DNA of 64,000 nt. Origin: Diprion similis. Lineage: Eukaryota > Arthropoda > Insecta > Hymenoptera > Diprionidae. Below are positions 58,619-64,000 of this stretch, in pieces. The notes under the pieces are model-generated. The model saw only the letters and a list, made by a program, of their open reading frames with translations, had not been told where the DNA came from and ran no database searches. Made by a program: the position numbers and the translations under genes. The DNA is taken from assembly GCF_021155765.1 (NCBI RefSeq), contig NC_060105.1:6198001-6262000 (forward strand), written 5' to 3'. Numbering within the stretch: the first letter of the stretch is position 1; the number at the start of each line of letters is the position of its first letter.

Positions 58619-61600
58619 CAGCCCCGTGTACAAAAGTGGAATTGGGCACTGAATATGCATTAGTTTAACAAACTGTCACTAAATCTTGAGATACCGAATG
58701 GATTCACCATCGTCGTAGATATACAGTCGCACCTCTTTCAGGGTTCTCGATTCCTACGAAAACATACAGTCAATCATCGATCCAAGAAACTCCGAAAATT
58801 TTCACACACGTCATCGATCGATTAACGAATGCTCCAGAGTTACGCGTCGAGTGAATCGAGGTCTGGGTGGTAAAGTAGCGCTACAGCTTCCTAAGCAGGC
58901 CGTGCGTCGTGTAATCTGTTGTTTCTTAATTCTCTGGGTAAATAATACGGCATTTTGGATAGGCTGAGGCACGCTTGAATCAGGTGCAGTCTCCTTCGAC
59001 AGCAACAGCAGCACTGCCTAAACAGAGCGTGTGTACCATTAATGCTTACAGGTGTTAACATTCCTCCTTCGACACTGGACACCGTAGTCGCGGCGTCCTT
59101 CCAATCACCGAAGGTTTATACCTACGTACCTCCAAATAGCATCAGGGTGGTCCCAACTTCCTTACACCAACCTCCTTATCCGCTGCACACGATCTCAGAC
59201 CGAGAGTCGATCTCTGTACCAGAAGCTTGTTTCAAGGAGCCATAATCGCAGGAATTCGGCGGCTGGTTTAAGTCGGGGTAAAGTGGTAAAAAGTCACGAG
59301 TCTACGAAAGCTGTTGTTCAGAATTCACCCCGAATCGGAGCACGTAAGTTCCGTTCAAGAGGAGACAGCTAACGACGCACGGGGCTGGACTTCATGGGTG
59401 GGCTTATTTATGCGTCCAGAAAGAGAGAAAAATTCATAGATATAAGCAACCTTAGTCTGTATACACGAATTAACGCGAGGAAAATTTATGCCCTCCTCTC
59501 TCTCTCTCGGTGGAAAACAATGGATGTGGTTTTCTAACGATTAGGAGGAGCTAATGCGAAAGTAAATGCGGTGTGACGTTTTACAGGTTAATTTAGAACC
59601 GGGATGTCCGCTAAAATCATTAACCCACGTGCTTGGGGTAATTAAGAACGAACGGAAAAGCGTTTCTGAACTTCGCCAGCTTCGGGCAGAACTCAATTCT
59701 TCCCATTCTCCGGCTGCTTTCCACAAAAATAAGACACACGAGCTCGCCAACGGCTATTTTGCTTCCAGTATAATAATGATCATGCTCTTCGGGTTTTCGA
59801 GGTTGTGAAAATAGCCTCGTTGCACGATCTCGGAATTTTATTGGCTGATATCTTTGGCCAAAACGCAATGTAGAGTATGACGAACAAGAAATGAAAAAAT
59901 CATGCGAAAGTATCGGTCGTTTGACGGCATCTTTTATTAATTGGTCTGTGCGAAAAAAGTCTCTGTAGGCTCGAAGAGAAATGCGGGAAAGAGGATCGAG
60001 GAAGTAATTGGTCCGATTATTGGCAAAGGTAGGTACCTAAAACGTGGTGATTATACATCCCGCGGAGACAAGAGACAAAAATTGCGGTTTCGCTATTTTT
60101 CAAAAGAGCACGTAATTGGTTGAAACAAGTCCGAAAGGTCATTGCCAAGGTACAAGTTCTCTTCGGTTATTAGGAGCCGATCCTAAAACGGTCCTTTGAG
60201 GTATTAGCCACAGTCTATTAAAGACAAAGGCTGATTCGATCCGCGACTGAAAAGTAGAACCGATCTTGGGGTAAAATTTTTTGGAAAATGTGACAAAACC
60301 GATGACCCGAAACGTCACGGTCAGTCCGCCGGCGAAAAGCCGACAAAGGTTTTCCCCACTTTTGGCTGACACAACTCATAAATATAGCTGAAGCTAGACT
60401 CGTATTGTCAGATCCTTTCGACGCGTCTATATAAAATGAAACACCTAGACGACGTCGAACGTGGCGCGTTGTTAACCCAACACAGACGTGATATTTCGCT
60501 TGTTCGTTTCTCTCATAAATATATACACACGAACGTTATACCGAAGTGAAAAATTCACACTGCAACCTATCACCTAGCGCCTCGGTCATTAGATTAGCCC
60601 TTTCGGCTATTAGACCCAGTTTGATTTACGGCCAAAGATCCGAATTAGGGACTTGATGGCGGAAATTAAGAGAAAGGGGTGGGGGGAGGAAATTCGGACA
60701 GAATCGATTAAAGCGAAAAGAAATTTTCACGCTACAAACACCGAAGAAAGATGCTTGTGTGAAAAATTAAGCGACACGAACTGGCACTGTAAAATGAACA
60801 AAAATAATTGCGGTTTTACCAATTAGCACGAAGCTCTCAGGTATTTGAGAGGAGCTGAAATCGTCCTCGGATGCTTCTCCGAATCCCTTCGAGCAGACTC
60901 TGGCCAAATGATGATCCTTGGGTTCCGCAATGTCTGATGGTCTTAAGCCTTGCGTCTTACGGAAGGTCGGTGTATATACCTACCTATAAGAGCGGCGGGT
61001 GGTTCCGGTGAGCAACTCATTTGTATAATCAAGCGGCAAGCAGCATCTGTGCGATCCGGCGATCCAGCAGGTGCCCAAAAGCCTTTTGTCGCGGCGCTAT
61101 GTTATACGGCTTCCTGTCCCATATGGACCAAACGCTCCGAATTATGGCCAAAGTCCAGTTTCGACTTTCGTTCACGTAGGGGTGGGAGGAGAACATGAAG
61201 ACGAAAGAGAGTAAGAAAAAACTTTGAAAATGGGTTAAAAAAGCAAACGTTAACCTCGGCATGCCGCGCACCCAAACGCACATACACACCCCATTATCAA
61301 CGACACACTCGATTGACTTTCGGTGTTAGGTATTATAATAAAAACTCGACACCATATCTTGCGGTTATTCAAATTAACATTTTTCTACTCGGTTACTCTC
61401 CGTTATTCAGGCTTATTCACCTGCTGTAACTTTATCTCGTCATCAGCGCCTCGATCTCGCCTATATATGTGAGGCATAATTTTTCATTAAATTAAATTAA
61501 CAATATATGTATATAACAAAACAAGATTAACGGCAACGAAAAATTTGATCATTTTTTTTTTTTTTTTCTAAAGAAAATTTTGCATATAATATCTTTTATC

Positions 61601-62343
61601 CTATTTCGCCGTTTCACGATGTGCCTCTTGGGGTGCGAGCAACAACAGCGCGTGCGGTGCCGTGCGAGGTGAGAAAATGAAGACACCCAAGTACAATTAG
61701 CTGCGAATGAGAAGCGGTGTAAAATTCATATCCCAGGGCAATTTGTTTCTGGTCACAAATCACGCGAACTCACAGCTGGGTGGTGAGTTTGAGCCGAGGT
61801 TTGAGCAACTCGTGTATACATACAGTATTAATGCACGTTATATTTCAAAGGTAGTGGAAATAAAATGAAATATCGCACAAGGCAAAACGCCTACGTAGTT
61901 TACGACATATTTTTACGGTTCGCAGTATAGTTGGTCGGTACATTATACGTACGTAGAGGACGTTCAAGTTTGAGTACAGCTCGTAAAGTGATGATCGTTG
62001 AAGATTTCTCAACTGTATTCTAATATTTGGCGATTATTTGTCGATGCTTGAATTTTTTGAAATTCATTTTTGTATCCCGCGATTGAATAAACTGATTCTT
62101 TTTTCGAACTATGCTGTATCGGTAAAATTGGTAAGACGAAAAATTTATCGATTTTAGAAATCTGAAAAAATTAAGCAATTGTTTTCGAATTATTTGAAGT
62201 TCATTTGGGGGGTGAGGCGGTAAAAATTCATCAACATCCTAAATAAGGACCAGCCTAAATTCTATATAAGATTGGGATTACTGCTGCGTATTATGAATTC
62301 ATTATATTGTTCAAAAGACTATATATACAGGGTCACGCGAGCT

Positions 62344-62368
62344 TGATGCATTATTATATAATGCATCA
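62344..62368. repeat. Palindrome with 11-bp perfect arms
   Basis: TGATGCATTAT, centre TAT, ATAATGCATCA. It contains two ATGCAT cores, a motif bound by some homeodomain/POU proteins. Confidence 0.75.
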
Positions 62369-64000
62369 GGTAGAATTTTAGGCAGACGGTGCAAGACGAC
62401 TCTGGGTTTGGTTCGCGGAGAGGTGATCGGCTAATCTAATAAAGCAATTAAGGTTAAGTTGTTGGGAGAAGGCTGTTATTATATATTCCCTCTAATTATA
62501 CGAAGCTAGATCGAGTCGGCATCAGTGTTATTTGATAGTCCGATAAAGCGCTTATAAACCAACAAAGGGGCGTTTCATTATGCTTTTTAATTCCCTTTTA
62601 CTCTTTAACCTTGGATCTGATGAATTTGCATTTATTTTCGGCGGCACGGCCTGGGCGTAAAATAAGAGGGAAAAAGAATTTCGCACGAATAATAATAATT
62701 CCCCTCGACAAACTGTCTCGATGAATAATTCGTTCAAGTATTTTCCTCTCTTCTCTAAATTTCACCGAAAGTTGACGTCGGGATTAAAAATGCGAGGATC
62801 GATAATTTACGAATCAATAAAAGAGCTAATCGGCCTGAGCATATAAGATTACAGTGGATAATTGAATAAATATTTGATGATAGCTATAACTGGTGTATAA
62901 TACCGTTTAAGAATTGGCCCGACTGCAGAATGAAACGATATGCCGGTGCATCCATGGCGTTGGTTTAGTAAATTGGGGTGCAGTGTTTGTATTAGCATTA
63001 CAGATTTCTCCCCGTGTAGTCCCTACGAGTTATTTGTTTTTCAGCCGGTTGTTAACCCTGATTATAAACCGCCTAAGGCGTCGCCAAAACCCGTTCTCTT
63101 ATACATATATGTATAACACATTGTATTATATGATTAGAATTGTCTTTTCTATGGTGCATTTCGTGCCTGATATATATGCGCGAAGCAGCATTCGCGTTCG
63201 ATGAAAAATCATCAAATTTTCCAACGATATAATTTAATGCATTTATAATAAACGCACCCTGTTATTTCGGCACGTGTTTATACACACGCCTGCGGGTTTA
63301 ATTGTTCGCTGATCATCGTACCTACATGCAAACTGCGCACGATGACAAGAATGCTTTCCTAGACCACGTGCAGCGGTGAAACCCCGAGACCCGAACACGT
63401 GTCTGAATTATTTCAGAGCATAGAACGAACGGGAAATATCAGAAGTCTCGAAGGAACGACCTAATTACTTTCGCATCTCTCTCCACCCTTCCGGATTACG
63501 AAGAGCCTCGTAAACGCGTTTTGAGTTAAACCGTTGCGCATTGCAAACTCATGGGGAAATTCCGAAATCCTCTTGCAACCGAAGATGCAGTTCGTACTTC
63601 GAAATCCGATACTTTGCAGCCCACGAATTATATGGGCGAATGCATATCGTACGCTGATTACTAGGTGATTGAACAACTTCCTCATGCTCAAGAAGAGTTC
63701 TTGTTTAATTCTGCCTAATTCCGAACCCATTTTGCCCATATACCTAACTTTGTTCCATTGCGTGTCAAAGAGAATATATTTATACATATAATAAGATTAA
63801 ACTGGGCAACGAGCAGCTGTTTATTACGTTATTAATATAATGTACACACACGCACCAGATATAACGAAGCAATTAAATTTTCTTAAAAAACAGTTTTTTG
63901 CTTTTCATCGTGTGAAGAAGCTGGTAACCCTTGGATCTGTGGCTATGTATACGCTTTGACTGCGGCCTGTTATTATACGCGCATAACCAAAGAATCGAAC

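Larger units (their letters stand above)
52000..64000. other. Gene-free DNA far upstream of atonal
   Basis: Contains a heptamer satellite (54,107), C and G homopolymers (54,347 and 55,822), TTTG and CTTTC microsatellites, and an 11-bp-arm palindrome (62,344). GC-richer blocks at 53.9-54.4 and 57.0-57.4 kb are open in several frames but encode nothing I know. No RNA gene seen. Confidence 0.45.

Noticed and set aside
60428..60436. TATATAAAA box as promoter
   Set aside because: No initiator and no coding sequence downstream on either strand.

Overview
The window is nuclear DNA of an insect. Genes are split by spliced introns with GT..AG ends, and one gene encodes the insect neuropeptide precursor sNPF. 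The DNA is AT-rich and dense in microsatellites. The sNPF repeat (RSPS[FY]RLRF-amide) and the overall style suggest Hymenoptera, perhaps a sawfly. That placement is an impression, not a result.

Layout. (1) 1-6,072 is gene-dense. It holds the 3' part of phosphoserine aminotransferase (+), then convergent to it a 13-exon gene for an 833-residue helical protein (-), resembling the KIAA0825/DUF4495 family as I remember it, and then frataxin (-). (2) 6,073-12,414 has no recognised gene; it contains an 88-nt imperfect hairpin. (3) 12,415-26,328 is the short neuropeptide F (sNPF) locus on +. A TATA promoter and candidate untranslated first exon near 12.4 kb are followed by a long intron and six coding exons (21,415-26,328). 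The precursor carries four RLRF-amide peptides, one per exon. (4) 26,329-28,581 holds MESH1, the metazoan SpoT-like pyrophosphohydrolase (-), convergent with sNPF and carrying a foldback element in its second intron. (5) 28,582-41,414 has no recognised gene. (6) 41,415-42,125 is a single-exon bHLH gene, an atonal orthologue (-). (7) 42,191-64,000 has no recognised gene and is probably regulatory DNA upstream of atonal.

The genes do not form one pathway: serine synthesis, mitochondrial iron-sulphur assembly, neuropeptide signalling, NADPH/(p)ppGpp hydrolysis and proneural transcription simply sit side by side. The most notable points are the four-copy sNPF precursor, whose copies alternate F/Y as if a two-exon block had duplicated; two foldback (MITE-like) elements; several near-perfect palindromes; and large gene-free flanks on both sides of atonal. 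I saw no rRNA, tRNA or CRISPR array, and no transposon with a recognisable protein. All exon joins were worked out by eye from splice sites and reading phase.
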